Shown: positions 8,879 to 17,936, counted from the stretch's first letter. The stretch: 64,000 nt of DNA from Enterovibrio norvegicus_B (GCF_002876705.1 NZ_MDAG01000068.1:211129-275128); one strand, 5' to 3'. The notes: a model not told the origin generated them from the sequence alone. Numbers and translations are program-made.

Positions 8879-9832
8879 TTGGCTTTAACGATTCCGTCTG
8901 AGGCTTCTTTGTTAGCATTTCTTAGCAAACATTCATCAACCCTTCTTGCATTGGCTGCCGTGTTCGGCTTTTTGCTACCTGATTTTTCACAAGCCGCATT
9001 GCCTTTTCTGCCTTACATCTTGTTTGTTTTGATGTTGTTTACCCTCATTGGTATCGATCAACCTCTCCTCGTGAAAGCCCTATTTAAAAAAGAGGCGTGG
9101 CTTTACGCCTTATTACACGGTGGTGTCACGACGGTGGTCGTGGCGAGCATCGCACTTCTCTTTAACGCAAGTTCCGAGTTGCTGCTTGCACTAACAGCAG
9201 TCTGTGCCACAGGAAGCCTCTTCGCGACCCCTGCAATCGTTCGCTCTATGGGCTTTGAACCGCTAAAGGCAATGGCATTTACCATCGCCAGCACCTTGAT
9301 GATGCCTGTGATTCTTTATATCAATCTAACGTTGTTCAGCGGCGATAACTTCGCGCTCGATATGAAGAGCTATTGCCTGAGGCTTGCGGTATTCATCTTT
9401 GGCCCAATGGGATTGTCCTTCCTGATACACAAGAGCATGTCTAAAGATCGCCTCACCCGAATGCATAGCAAGTTGGCACAATTTACCGTTCTCTTGGTGT
9501 TCAGTTTTCCGTTCGGGCTTGCAGGACAATATCGATGGTTGTGGAACAGCGATCGTGAGTTCGCCATTGCCATGTTCTTCCTTGCATTAGCAATTTGCGT
9601 ACTATTTTTCATCATTGGGTTTGTTTGCTATCGAAAGCATGGAAAGGAAGAAGCATTTATCGCTGCAATTACCGCAGGAAACAGGAATGTGTTACTGACC
9701 TACTCTGTGGCAGGCGCGTTTTTAGGACCACTCTACTTACCGCTTATTGGGGCATTACAACTACCCACCTATATGCAGCCCATCGTCATTCGCTTTCTGC
9801 TGAAGCGACACCAAAAGCTAGAGCGAACCTAG
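8879..9832 (+). CDS. Bile acid:sodium symporter-family (BASS) transporter
   Basis: The protein is about 317 residues with nine to ten hydrophobic helices, including the family-like segments TGSLFATPAIVRSMG and ITAGNRNVLLTY. It should move an organic anion with sodium across the inner membrane; the substrate is unknown. There is no in-frame ATG near the 5' end and a stop codon precedes 8879. The TTG at 8909 has a much better Shine-Dalgarno (TGAGG, 5-nt spacing) than the TTG at 8879, so the protein may begin 10 residues later (MLAFLSKHSS). Confidence 0.72.
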   Translation: MALTIPSEASLLAFLSKHSSTLLALAAVFGFLLPDFSQAALPFLPYILFVLMLFTLIGIDQPLLVKALFKKEAWLYALLHGGVTTVVVASIALLFNASSELLLALTAVCATGSLFATPAIVRSMGFEPLKAMAFTIASTLMMPVILYINLTLFSGDNFALDMKSYCLRLAVFIFGPMGLSFLIHKSMSKDRLTRMHSKLAQFTVLLVFSFPFGLAGQYRWLWNSDREFAIAMFFLALAICVLFFIIGFVCYRKHGKEEAFIAAITAGNRNVLLTYSVAGAFLGPLYLPLIGALQLPTYMQPIVIRFLLKRHQKLERT

Positions 9833-9878
9833 ACGTGTTAGGAATTACGCCCTCTTGTATTATATGGCGATAAGAAGG

Positions 9879-9902
9879 CCCGCCTGCACGTGGCTAGGCG
9901 GG
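9879..9902 (-). terminator. Hairpin terminator after the 32-residue peptide gene
   Basis: A GC-rich 7-bp stem CCCGCCT / AGGCGGG with a 10-nt loop is followed on the minus strand by CCTTCTTATC. It sits 7 bp beyond the stop of the small gene and between it and the convergent transporter gene. Confidence 0.65.
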
Positions 9903-9909
9903 AACATCT

Positions 9910-10008
9910 TCACATGCCAGTGGCTGGAACGAAGTACACGAGCGAAGCCCAAGCAACGATCCAAAAGGCAATTAATCCAAAATCTAACCAATCACGCTTT
10001 TCCACCAT
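9910..10008 (-). CDS. Small membrane protein, 32 residues
   Basis: A short frame of 33 codons reads MVEKRDWLDFGLIAFWIV, then AWASLVYFVPATGM. It has a charged N-terminus, one strong hydrophobic helix of about 20 residues and a short tail. A near-consensus Shine-Dalgarno AGGGGGA lies 5 nt before the ATG, and a hairpin terminator follows the stop. This is the architecture of a real small-protein gene. No family is recognised. It may modulate a membrane transporter or oxidase, but the target is not evident from the neighbours. Confidence 0.7.
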   Translation of the reverse strand: MVEKRDWLDFGLIAFWIVAWASLVYFVPATGM

Positions 10009-10333
10009 AGTATCCCCCTAAGGAAAGCCTGTTGTAGTTATCGGCACGCCACGAAAAAACTTAACGTTTTCTGATATCCGTGAAACATTTACCGATACTG
10101 CTTTCAAGAATCTTGTTTGTGGAGGAACAGGTGGCACTGCATGAACACTTTGCGCTGATGCGGCAAGTTATCGCCGATTTATTCCTCAAATGACGTCTAT
10201 GCAAAAAGCGGACACATATTGCGCAAAAAACCATTCAAATTGAAAATGAGTGAGATAGGCAGGATCAAGAATACGGAGTAACGTCCTCCGTAGTCTCGAA
10301 TAGTTCTGGAATGGTTACCTAAGAATCAGCGAC
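10009..10333. other. Intergenic region
   Basis: This is the promoter side of the small membrane protein and the 3' flank of the nucleotidase gene. A weak hairpin TACGGAG / CTCCGTA at 10272-10292 could terminate the nucleotidase transcript. No coding sequence was seen. Confidence 0.5.
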
Positions 10334-12076
10334 TTACTTAGATTCGGCACACGGTACATAATGTTGCAGGGTATCTTTTGGCGCACGTAGGTTGTCGTTA
10401 GCCCGTGCATATTCAATAAAACTATCCGACAAAATAACCCCAATAGACACAGGCTGAGTACCTAGGTTCTTCAACGCGTCATAGCCTTCTTTCCCTTGGG
10501 ACGTGTACGCAGACGAGACCGCACGATAGATTTTACCTGGCTCAACATCGCGCCACTCCCCAGACACAAGTTGATGCTGGAGCTGAGTGATTCTCTGTCC
10601 TTCAGGCTTTCCGCATTCATAGGTATACCGTAGCCCAGCGGTATAAGGGAAACTGCCATTGCCAGTTCCTTCCACACCGTTATTAGTGGCATTGTTGATC
10701 GCCCCTTCCAACGCCGCTTTGACTTGAGCACCTGTGGGTTCATAAACCATCAGATCGATCGCGAACGGCAATAACCGCCCTGCGACATCTGCCGCTGTGA
10801 GCTTTCCCGCTTCAAGCGACACACGCACACCACCGGCATTATGGATGGCGAAATCGACACCATGACCACGAATATTGGCGGAATAAAGCAAACCTTCACA
10901 GACCAGTGGAGCTATTTGGCTCGGCCCTTTTTCGTCAGGAACACGAACATGGCGTAACCTATCGGACAATATAGTGACAACGTCACTTCGCATAGCTAAG
11001 ACGGCTGGACGGTATTCCGTATTCAGCAATGCTTTGACGTCTTTGTTGCCACGACAGTGTAAAACATTCGGTTGTTCAGCAAGATACAATTTAGCCGCAT
11101 CAAAATCATGCTCATCGAGTGCCACATCCCATGAGGCATCCAGCGCCAATCCGCGACCGAGCATGAGGTAATTATCACCGGTGTGCGACAGGACGCTGCC
11201 ATCACTGTTTAACGTCACATCAAGTTTACCAATGGCCAAGGCATGACACCCTGCTTGCACCACCAGCGTATTGTTAATTTTGCGGCCATAAGGTTCAGAG
11301 TTACCCAACCCTATATTGCTAAAATCACCTTGCAGTACATGACTATGTCCACCCACGACAACAGACAGACCTTCTACCTCTTCCGCCATTTTCAAATCTT
11401 GGTCATACCCAAGATGGCTAAGCAGCACGATATTGTTGATTCCTAGGGTATCGCGGATGTATGCAATGGTATTCAACACGACCATTTTTGATTCGAGGAA
11501 AGGCGTGTCAGCATCTGGCATGGCGATCTGTGCCATTTTATCGATAGAGACACCAAAAATAGCCACTTGATGATCACCGAACGTTCTCACCAGCACTTTC
11601 GCACGCTGTTCTTGCGTATCGAAATCATACAACAAGGGTTTTCCCTTTAACGGGCTAGGCTTGTTTCGAATTTCTTGGCTGACGTCCCAGTTGCCAGCCA
11701 GCAATGGGAAGGAGATGTGATCGAGGAATTTCGATACCGCGGCGTTGCCTAAATCTAATTCATGGTTCCCCAATGCCATAGCATCGAGATCAAGCATGTT
11801 CAACAGTTTAGCGTTGGCATCGCCTTTGAAAAGGTTGTAGTACAAGGTGCCTTGGAAGCAGTCCCCAGCATGTAGGAATAAAAACGCATTCCCTTCGCGT
11901 TCAGCATTTTCACGAAATTGTGTTGCCACCGTTTTAATACGTGCAAAACCGCCACTCGTCGCGTAAACACGCTTTTCCTGCCCTTTTACAGACAGCGAAA
12001 CAGGTGTTGGCTCAAAGTGGGAGTGTGTATCGTTGATGTGTGCAATTGAGAGCGTGAAGCGAGTGACTTTAGGCAT
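10334..12076 (-). CDS. 5'-nucleotidase / metallophosphoesterase, UshA family
   Basis: The 580-residue protein has an N-terminal metallophosphatase domain: metal motifs HINDTHSH, GDCFQGT, ALGNHELDLG and GGHSHVLQGD. A C-terminal 5'-nucleotidase domain follows, with the substrate-binding stretch IHNAGGVR. The ATG at 12076 is preferred over one 24 nt upstream because AAGGGA precedes it at good spacing. No signal peptide is visible at either start, although periplasmic UshA has one, so this copy may act in the cytosol. It would release nucleosides from nucleotides, which suits the purine-degrading theme, but it is 15 kb away. Confidence 0.85.
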   Translation of the reverse strand: MPKVTRFTLSIAHINDTHSHFEPTPVSLSVKGQEKRVYATSGGFARIKTVATQFRENAEREGNAFLFLHAGDCFQGTLYYNLFKGDANAKLLNMLDLDAMALGNHELDLGNAAVSKFLDHISFPLLAGNWDVSQEIRNKPSPLKGKPLLYDFDTQEQRAKVLVRTFGDHQVAIFGVSIDKMAQIAMPDADTPFLESKMVVLNTIAYIRDTLGINNIVLLSHLGYDQDLKMAEEVEGLSVVVGGHSHVLQGDFSNIGLGNSEPYGRKINNTLVVQAGCHALAIGKLDVTLNSDGSVLSHTGDNYLMLGRGLALDASWDVALDEHDFDAAKLYLAEQPNVLHCRGNKDVKALLNTEYRPAVLAMRSDVVTILSDRLRHVRVPDEKGPSQIAPLVCEGLLYSANIRGHGVDFAIHNAGGVRVSLEAGKLTAADVAGRLLPFAIDLMVYEPTGAQVKAALEGAINNATNNGVEGTGNGSFPYTAGLRYTYECGKPEGQRITQLQHQLVSGEWRDVEPGKIYRAVSSAYTSQGKEGYDALKNLGTQPVSIGVILSDSFIEYARANDNLRAPKDTLQHYVPCAESK

Positions 12077-12192
12077 GATTCCCTTTGATGCAGTGCACAA
12101 AACGAGATGGTATCAGAATCTAAGCCTAGTTCACATACATCACATTTTGGTTAAACCGTTTACATGCAGGGAGATAACAGATTGATGGTTAG

Positions 12193-12429
12193 TCAATGCG
12201 CGAGAAAAAGCACAAGAACTTTTATCATTAACCCGAGAGACAAACTGATCATGGCGGCATACCACCACTTCAACTCGTCATTTGAAAGGCTTCTAACACG
12301 AAAAAGAACCACGTTCACTTGATGCCAATTGTCCGTTCTTGCAGCATATTGAAACGCACAGCGCACCAACATCACAATGCCAGAGACCAATAAAACCGTT
12401 TCAACTGCCTGCGCGATAACCATCAGCAC
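12193..12429 (-). CDS. Hypothetical two-helix membrane protein
   Basis: The 78-residue product has two hydrophobic helices, around residues 3-22 (VIAQAVETVLLVSGIVMLV) and 55-76, flanking a basic loop with FRVRSLSNDELKWW. The start may be the GTG at 12429 or the ATG at 12423, and a GAGAG stretch lies a little upstream. No family is recognised. It stands alone between the nucleotidase and pirin genes. Confidence 0.5.
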   Translation of the reverse strand: MLMVIAQAVETVLLVSGIVMLVRCAFQYAARTDNWHQVNVVLFRVRSLSNDELKWWYAAMISLSLGLMIKVLVLFLAH

Positions 12430-12544
12430 GCTTAAATTCTCTCTTCGTGGGTCACGTCTTATTCAAATTAAACAAATGACCCGAAAACATTCAACGTTTT
12501 GTTTGGCTTTTGCGCCCTAGATGTGAAGGCACTTGCATCCCAAC

Positions 12545-12567
12545 AAAAAGAGGAGCCAAGCTCCTCT
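12545..12567 (-). terminator. Terminator of the pirin gene
   Basis: The stem AGAGGAGC / GCTCCTCT with a CAA loop is followed by CTTTTTG on the minus strand, 39 bp past the pirin stop. Confidence 0.85.
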
Positions 12568-12605
12568 TCAGGGTTTTACACAGATGGCTAAGCGCTCTTA
12601 GCCAC

Positions 12606-13445
12606 TTAATCCGTCAGCACACCATTTTCATAATCACGCATGGCTTGGTTTATCTCTGCCATTGAATTCATGACAAATGGCCCATAATGCACCACAGGTT
12701 CGTTGATGGGTTCACCTGCCAGAATCAACACGCCCGCTTCTTTCTGTGCTGTGAGTGAAATGGTCTCACCTGCAGAAAGCTGCGCAAAATGCCCTTGAGG
12801 AATCGTCGTGCCTTCAACGTCAACATCACCGCGATACACAAACAGATTCACTTGGTAGCGTTCTGACACATTCAATGTACGCGTTTCTTTTTCCACGGCA
12901 CGCCAATCTGCAACCACAGCTTCAACGCCCGTCTTTTGAAGGGGACCTGTTAGCGCGTTGCCATTCTCGGTCAAGTTGCCAGAGATAACACGAAGCAAAT
13001 TAGTGTCGGAACCGTATTCATTGATCTCTTCTGACTGAAAATCATGGTACTGCGCTGGGTTCATTTTCTTGGCAGCTGGTAGGTTAATCCAGATCTGGAA
13101 ACCATGCAGACCACCTTCACTCATGATTGGCATTTCACTGTGGATAACGCCTTTACCCGCAGACATCCATTGCGCCCCACCGGATTTTAATTCTCCCACA
13201 TTGCCCATGTGGTCACGGTGCTGGAAATGCCCAGTAAGCATATAGGTTAGTGTTTCAATGCCACGATGCGGATGCGGCGGAAAACCACCAATGTAATCAT
13301 CAGGGTTTTCGCTTTTCAGCTCGTCGATCAATAAGAACGGGCTGAACTTAGCATCGTTAAAGCCATGCACTCGGTTAATTTTTACACCGTCACCGTCTTT
13401 CGAGGCATGTGAGCGAATGATGCGAGTTACATTTCTTGTTGTCAT
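12606..13445 (-). CDS. Pirin family protein
   Basis: The 279-residue bicupin includes the pirin signature FPPHPHRGIETLTYML with metal-binding histidines, and the GGAQWMSAGKGVIHSEMP segment. The start is set at MTTRNVTRII because AAGGAGAG precedes it at normal spacing; a longer frame exists but lacks a ribosome site. The family holds quercetinase-like dioxygenases and oxidative-stress-responsive proteins, and the substrate here is unknown. It is divergent from the DUF4336 gene. Confidence 0.9.
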   Translation of the reverse strand: MTTRNVTRIIRSHASKDGDGVKINRVHGFNDAKFSPFLLIDELKSENPDDYIGGFPPHPHRGIETLTYMLTGHFQHRDHMGNVGELKSGGAQWMSAGKGVIHSEMPIMSEGGLHGFQIWINLPAAKKMNPAQYHDFQSEEINEYGSDTNLLRVISGNLTENGNALTGPLQKTGVEAVVADWRAVEKETRTLNVSERYQVNLFVYRGDVDVEGTTIPQGHFAQLSAGETISLTAQKEAGVLILAGEPINEPVVHYGPFVMNSMAEINQAMRDYENGVLTD

Positions 13446-13709
13446 TGTTCTCTCCTTAGTTGCACCCAGTTTACGAAGGAGTGACGAGAGACAACACCAC
13501 CTAGATAAGAACAAGTCATTCAATTAATTCGAACGATACGCATCTCACCAACAAAATTATCGGTAAAGTTCGTTACATCCTATTTGGCAGGAAACGTGCA
13601 GATTGTCTCCATAACGCTTTTTGCTTTTGGTGAGCGAAAAGATTCTCTTTGTGGATCGTGCAATGTTTGATATTTATCGATCAACAAGGTTTTTCACGGA
13701 TGAGCACAA

Positions 13710-14390
13710 ATGATCGAGTGGCAAGCAAACCGCCTGTGGTATCAATCTGATGATTACCGTTGCTTTGGCGTGAATATCGGTCAGCGAATGATGATTGTCC
13801 GCTTAGAAAGCGGTGAATTGCTCATTCACAACCCCACGACACTGACAGAAGACATTCGCCAACACATCGCCAAGTTGGGTACCGTCAGTATCATCACAAC
13901 CGTTAACTGCCATCTTCATGCTGCGCTGTCCGATTGGTGGCTCGCGTATCCTGATGCATACTTTTATTCCGCGCCTGGCCTTGCGTCAGTTCGAACAGAT
14001 ATTGGCTTTGATGGCACGCTCAACTCAACCACGTCACCCCGTTGGAAAGGACAACTCTACCAAACCATCGTGCGTGGCAATGATCGAAGCGAAGACGTCG
14101 TTTTTTGTGACCCTTTGAGTAAAACTTTACTCTTTGGAGAGAGCATTCTTTGGTTAAACGAAGGATCGCTGGGTCGACAATTGGCGGGAAAACTATTGGG
14201 TTGTCACAATCAAGCCTCTATTCCTTTCTATCACCAAATGTCAGTGAAAGAACGCAATCTGCTCAGATGGTCCCTGCAAGAAATCCTAACTTGGCCGTTT
14301 GAGCACATTTTACCTGTACATGGAGATCCAATATGGTTCGACGGTAAAAAGAAACTGGCGAATGCATATGCATGGCTGCTCGGACATTGA
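13710..14390 (+). CDS. DUF4336 protein (metallo-beta-lactamase-like fold)
   Basis: The 226-residue protein begins with an aromatic segment (NRLWYQSDDYRCFGVNIGQRMMIVRLESGELLIHNPTTL) and has the NCHLHAALSDW and LPVHGDPI stretches seen in DUF4336 proteins, which relate to metallo-hydrolases. The canonical HxHxDH zinc motif is not present, so activity is uncertain. The gene stands between a divergent pirin gene and popT. Biological role unknown. Confidence 0.7.
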   Translation: MIEWQANRLWYQSDDYRCFGVNIGQRMMIVRLESGELLIHNPTTLTEDIRQHIAKLGTVSIITTVNCHLHAALSDWWLAYPDAYFYSAPGLASVRTDIGFDGTLNSTTSPRWKGQLYQTIVRGNDRSEDVVFCDPLSKTLLFGESILWLNEGSLGRQLAGKLLGCHNQASIPFYHQMSVKERNLLRWSLQEILTWPFEHILPVHGDPIWFDGKKKLANAYAWLLGH

Positions 14391-14474
14391 GTACGCCAAG
14401 TTATTCATAGCCCTTTATTGTTAACTCGCTATAATGATGCGCAATTTTCTCTCAACAGCAGAAATCAACTTTTC

Positions 14475-15398
14475 ATGAAGCAAAATATTCTCACCTTTTT
14501 CAAAGGTATGGCCATGGGCGCAGCTGACGTTGTCCCGGGCGTTTCAGGCGGTACCATCGCATTCATCACAGGTATCTACGACACACTGCTAGAAAGTATT
14601 CGCCGTGTGAACCCTTCCCTATTTTCAAAATGGCGCAAAGAAGGCTTCTCCGCTGTTTGGACGCACGTTAACGGCACATTCTTAGTCTCTTTGCTTTCAG
14701 GTATTTTGACGGCAATTTTGACGCTAGCAAAAGCCGTTTCCTACGCACTCACCGAACACCCTGTTGTTATTTGGGCATTCTTCTTCGGTTTGATCGTTGC
14801 GTCTGCCATCCACATGATCAAACAAGTCGAACGCTGGGCAATCGGTGAAATCGCGTTGGCGATTGGCGGCGCGATATTTGCGTATGGCATCACTGTCGCG
14901 AGTCCTATTACGCTTGAATTTAGTATGCTGACAGTATTTATTGCCGGCTCAATCGCTATCTGCGCCATGATCCTTCCAGGCATTTCCGGTAGCTTTATTC
15001 TGCTTCTGCTTGGCATGTATGCGCCTGTACTCGACGCAGTGAAGAGCTTAAACCTGCCTATTCTGGCGTTGTTTGCGCTGGGTTGCCTTGTCGGTATTCT
15101 CTCTTTCTCCCATGTTTTGTCTTGGCTACTCAATAACTACCGCAGCCTGACCATTGCGTTCCTAACCGGCCTTTTGATCGGTGCGCTAGGTAAAGTATGG
15201 CCGTGGAAAGAAGCCATCAGTTTCCGCATAAACTCATCGGGTGAGAAAGTGCCATTGGTTGAGAAAGTCCTTTCTCCTTCAGCATTTGAAGCGGCTACTG
15301 GTCAACCGTCTCAGCTGATGATCGCCGTTGTGATGATGATTGTTGGCTTTGGCATTGTTATTGGATTGGAAAAAGTTTCCGAGAAACTCGCTGACTAA
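14475..15398 (+). CDS. popT: DUF368 undecaprenyl-phosphate translocase, PopT-type
   Basis: The 307-residue polytopic protein carries the DUF368 hallmark GAADVVPGVSGGTIAFITGIY and a repeated motif in its second half (ICAMILPGISGSFILLLLGMY). DUF368 proteins, including one in V. cholerae, have been shown to flip undecaprenyl phosphate back to the cytoplasmic side for cell-wall and O-antigen synthesis. The ATG at 14475 is chosen because the product then begins MKQNILTFFKG like its relatives; the ribosome site is weak. A strong terminator follows. Confidence 0.9.
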   Translation: MKQNILTFFKGMAMGAADVVPGVSGGTIAFITGIYDTLLESIRRVNPSLFSKWRKEGFSAVWTHVNGTFLVSLLSGILTAILTLAKAVSYALTEHPVVIWAFFFGLIVASAIHMIKQVERWAIGEIALAIGGAIFAYGITVASPITLEFSMLTVFIAGSIAICAMILPGISGSFILLLLGMYAPVLDAVKSLNLPILALFALGCLVGILSFSHVLSWLLNNYRSLTIAFLTGLLIGALGKVWPWKEAISFRINSSGEKVPLVEKVLSPSAFEAATGQPSQLMIAVVMMIVGFGIVIGLEKVSEKLAD

Positions 15399-15423
15399 TC
15401 GTTCACTATTCAACCAAACACTC

Positions 15424-15449
15424 AGGGCTGCGCAATGCAGCCCTTTTTT
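15424..15449 (+). terminator. Intrinsic terminator of popT
   Basis: The stem AGGGCTGC / GCAGCCCT with loop GCAAT is followed by a T6 run, 26 bp beyond the stop. Confidence 0.9.
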
Positions 15450-15510
15450 ATAGGCGAAATTTCAAGACATCCCTCACACAGATTTATAACAATTGGTGGT
15501 AAGCTTTTTG

Positions 15511-15987
15511 ATGTATTCACTACTAAAACATCACCTAATGAAAAGTTCGCAACACCCTCTTCGCCGTTTTGTCAGCGTGTTTTCTCTCTTTGCATGTGTA
15601 TGGATTGGCTACTTTTTTGCTGACAGCTTTTTGTTTGCCTCTGCAAATGAGCAAAGTAACGTCGCACCAGATTGCGTATTGAGTACCACAACCTGTGATT
15701 TCTCCAATGCCTCGGCGACGCTAGCAAATGACACGGTTGAACCCTTAGTTCCTTCCACGCTGAGTGTGAACGCAGACAGCGAAGCATCCTACTTGTTAGT
15801 GGAACTCGAAGGGGTAGAAATGAACATGGGTATCTACAAGCTAAAGTTGGTTAAAACCAACAAGAACCAATTTCAAGGTGATGTGATGTTACCAATTTGC
15901 ATGGATGCAGAAATGACATGGCGTGGCTCGATTAGCAGCCCTGATAAATCCATTTCTCTTCCCATTGACGTAAGAATGGTGCGATGA
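15511..15987 (+). CDS. Hypothetical membrane-anchored protein upstream of SCO
   Basis: The protein is about 158 residues with an N-terminal membrane anchor (RRFVSVFSLFACVWIGYFFADSFLF). An extracytoplasmic domain has two cysteines close together (CVLSTTTC) and a C-terminal beta-rich part (EMNMGIYKLKLVKTNKNQF...MLPICMDAEMTWRG). The stop overlaps the SCO start (ATGA). The C-terminal part recalls FixH/YtkA-like folds of cytochrome oxidase assembly, but this is only a resemblance. The start is uncertain: ATG 15511 or ATG 15538; the upstream GTG at 15493 is less likely. A role in copper handling is inferred from the operon. Confidence 0.65.
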   Translation: MYSLLKHHLMKSSQHPLRRFVSVFSLFACVWIGYFFADSFLFASANEQSNVAPDCVLSTTTCDFSNASATLANDTVEPLVPSTLSVNADSEASYLLVELEGVEMNMGIYKLKLVKTNKNQFQGDVMLPICMDAEMTWRGSISSPDKSISLPIDVRMVR

Positions 15988-16583
15988 AACTAAAAATCCT
16001 TGTACTCGCCACTGCGCTAATCGCCGGACTCGGTGCCCGATATTTCTTTGAACAGAACGCAACAGATGAACACGTCGCGTCTTCAAACGTAAATATGGGA
16101 TTGCTTCAAAGTGGACAGGACACCATCAACCTTTTCGATAATGCCGATGAACGCGTGCGTGTGGTTTACTTTGGCTATACGCATTGCCCCGACGTTTGCC
16201 CAACATCTTTGGCTATCCTTTCTGCCGCGCTCAAATCACTGCCCGATGAAACACTCGATAAGGTTCGCCCTGTTTTCGTCACGCTCGATCCTAAACGCGA
16301 TGATGGCGATGCCGCACAAGAATATGCGGGCTACTTTCACCCTCGCATTGAAGGCAGCAGCGGATCACAAGATGCGATTGATGCACTCGCTAAAAAGTAT
16401 GGCGTTCTCTATCAAATTACAGAACTTGAAGATTCAGCCATGGAGTATGCCGTTGACCACAGTTCATACTTTTACTTCTTAGCGCCAAACGGGAACTTGC
16501 TTGAGAAAGTGCCGCACACGCTTAACCCAAATATGGTATCGGATGCAATTTCTCGACTCACAACAAAAATGCAAACACAATAA
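15984..16583 (+). CDS. SCO family protein (SCO1/SenC/PrrC)
   Basis: The 199-residue membrane-tethered thioredoxin-fold protein has copper ligands C68 and C72 (HCPDVCPTS) and a distal His in VDHSSYFYFL, plus VFVTLDPKRD typical of the family. It delivers copper or reduces cysteines for the CuA or CuB site of heme-copper oxidases. It is translationally coupled to the preceding gene, and PCuAC follows 75 bp later, so the three form a copper-delivery operon. Confidence 0.93.
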   Translation: MKLKILVLATALIAGLGARYFFEQNATDEHVASSNVNMGLLQSGQDTINLFDNADERVRVVYFGYTHCPDVCPTSLAILSAALKSLPDETLDKVRPVFVTLDPKRDDGDAAQEYAGYFHPRIEGSSGSQDAIDALAKKYGVLYQITELEDSAMEYAVDHSSYFYFLAPNGNLLEKVPHTLNPNMVSDAISRLTTKMQTQ

Positions 16584-16658
16584 CCATAAATAATTATCAC
16601 ATTTATCCTACATACTTCATTTTTCTCGCTATTATTGACGTAACAACGGAGCTACTTA

Positions 16659-17123
16659 ATGAAATATTGTTCTTCGCTACTCGGGTTAGCACTGGGGCTT
16701 TCCTCACTTTCGGCGTTTGCGAGTGTTGATTTACATGACGCATACGCGCGAGCTATGCCACCAAGCGCCCCGAATAGCGCAGCGTTTATGACGCTAGAGA
16801 ACACAACAAGCAATGATATTTCATTAATCAGCGCAACATCCCCTGCCGCAGGCAAGGTAGAGCTGCATAATCATGTTATGCATGATGGCATGATGAAAAT
16901 GCGTCAAGTGAAAGAGATTGAAGTGCCAGCGAATGGCAAAGTGGTATTGGAACCGGGTGGTTTGCATGTCATGTTTTTTGATTTGGCGTCGCCAATGAAA
17001 GAAGGCAATGAGGTTTTGCTCTCTCTAACGTTTTCAGACGGGTCAAAAATCAATCAAAACATACCCGTAAAGAAGATAATGATGGGCAAGATGCATAAGC
17101 ACAAGAAGAAAGATCACCACTAA
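16659..17123 (+). CDS. Periplasmic copper chaperone PCu(A)C
   Basis: The 154-residue protein has a signal peptide (cleavage near FASVD) and the copper motif spread over AYARAMPPSAPNSAAFMTLEN, HNHVMHDGMMKMRQV and GGLHVMFFDL. The C-terminal tail is rich in His, Met and Lys (MMGKMHKHKKKDHH), likely an extra metal-binding tail. PCuAC passes Cu(I) to SCO and the oxidase CuA site; the adjacent SCO gene supports that. Confidence 0.92.
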   Translation: MKYCSSLLGLALGLSSLSAFASVDLHDAYARAMPPSAPNSAAFMTLENTTSNDISLISATSPAAGKVELHNHVMHDGMMKMRQVKEIEVPANGKVVLEPGGLHVMFFDLASPMKEGNEVLLSLTFSDGSKINQNIPVKKIMMGKMHKHKKKDHH

Positions 17124-17310
17124 ACTCCCAAAATTCTAAACTTTTAGGCTGACATCAGGCTTAGTTTTTGTGCTGTATCAAAAATGAGTCGCACCGATGT
17201 CTACCTAAGGCGGCAGAATAGACAATCGCGGTCTATTGTTAAACTGCAGCCAGTTGTAAAACAGGTAAAAAGCAGTTCGGCATCTAAACAAAAACAATGA
17301 GGTTTTGACT

Positions 17311-17556
17311 ATGAAAATGCGTCTTCTAACTTTAGCGGCAATTGCTTCTAGTGCAGTATTGGTAGGTTGTTCAGGCAGCTCATCACTAGAGCAAAGTGTT
17401 GCTGATCTTTCGTCTAAAGTAGATTCTCTATCTAACCAGGTTTCAGCTCTACAAGGCGATGTATCAGATGTAGCAGCGGCGTCAGCGCTTTCTTATGACG
17501 AAGCAGCACGCGCTAACGAGCGTATCGACAACATGGCTCAGTCTTACACTAAGTAA
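17311..17556 (+). CDS. lpp: Major outer-membrane lipoprotein (Braun-type)
   Basis: The 81-residue precursor has a lipoprotein signal with lipobox LVGC (lipidated Cys20). A heptad-repeat helix (LEQSVADLSSKVDSLSNQVSALQGDV) forms the trimeric coiled coil. The C-terminus ends in Lys, the residue that L,D-transpeptidases link to peptidoglycan. The ATG at 17311 has GAGG upstream; the TTG 6 nt earlier is not needed. A UUCG-loop terminator follows. An L,D-transpeptidase gene faces it 435 bp downstream. Confidence 0.93.
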   Translation: MKMRLLTLAAIASSAVLVGCSGSSSLEQSVADLSSKVDSLSNQVSALQGDVSDVAAASALSYDEAARANERIDNMAQSYTK

Positions 17557-17584
17557 GATTTAGCAAGTAACACCCCCTATAATT

Positions 17585-17608
17585 CTGCGGCACCTTCGGG
17601 TGCCGCAG
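17585..17608 (+). terminator. lpp terminator with UUCG tetraloop
   Basis: A perfect 10-bp stem CTGCGGCACC / GGTGCCGCAG is closed by TTCG and followed by CTATTTG. The T-tract is weak, but the stem is very stable, as expected for an abundant lpp transcript. Confidence 0.85.
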
Positions 17609-17800
17609 CTATTTGTGCGCCGTACTCCGCTTAACCCGCAATTCCTCACCTATTCCATCGCTACGCATGATTCTCTGCTGCCTAACGTTCTCTGACTCTC
17701 CCCCAAGCTCAACCTCGCGTTCAGTCGGCAACTTGTGTCGTGTATCATATTTATCGCGAACGTGAACATAGGCCTGTGGGCGCATTAGCTGAACACTCAT
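17609..17800 (-). CDS. Possible small charged protein, unknown
   Basis: A minus-strand frame ending at 17609 codes for a highly charged stretch (VRDKYDTRHKLPTEREVEL, GGESENVRQQRIMRSDGIGEELRVKRSTAHK). From the ATG at 17800 it would have 63 residues. The composition looks more protein-like than the frameshifted alternatives, but no Shine-Dalgarno precedes it and no family is recognised. Upstream the same frame runs through the hexanucleotide repeat as (Arg-Leu)n, which is probably not translated. Confidence 0.28.
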   Translation of the reverse strand: MSVQLMRPQAYVHVRDKYDTRHKLPTEREVELGGESENVRQQRIMRSDGIGEELRVKRSTAHK

Positions 17801-17860
17801 TGGCTGAACACTGTGCAGATGACACCGGGTTAACGTTACGACTGTCGGATGAAGACGAAG

Positions 17861-17918
<58 letters not shown>

Positions 17919-17936
17919 AAAGTGAAGCACAAATAA

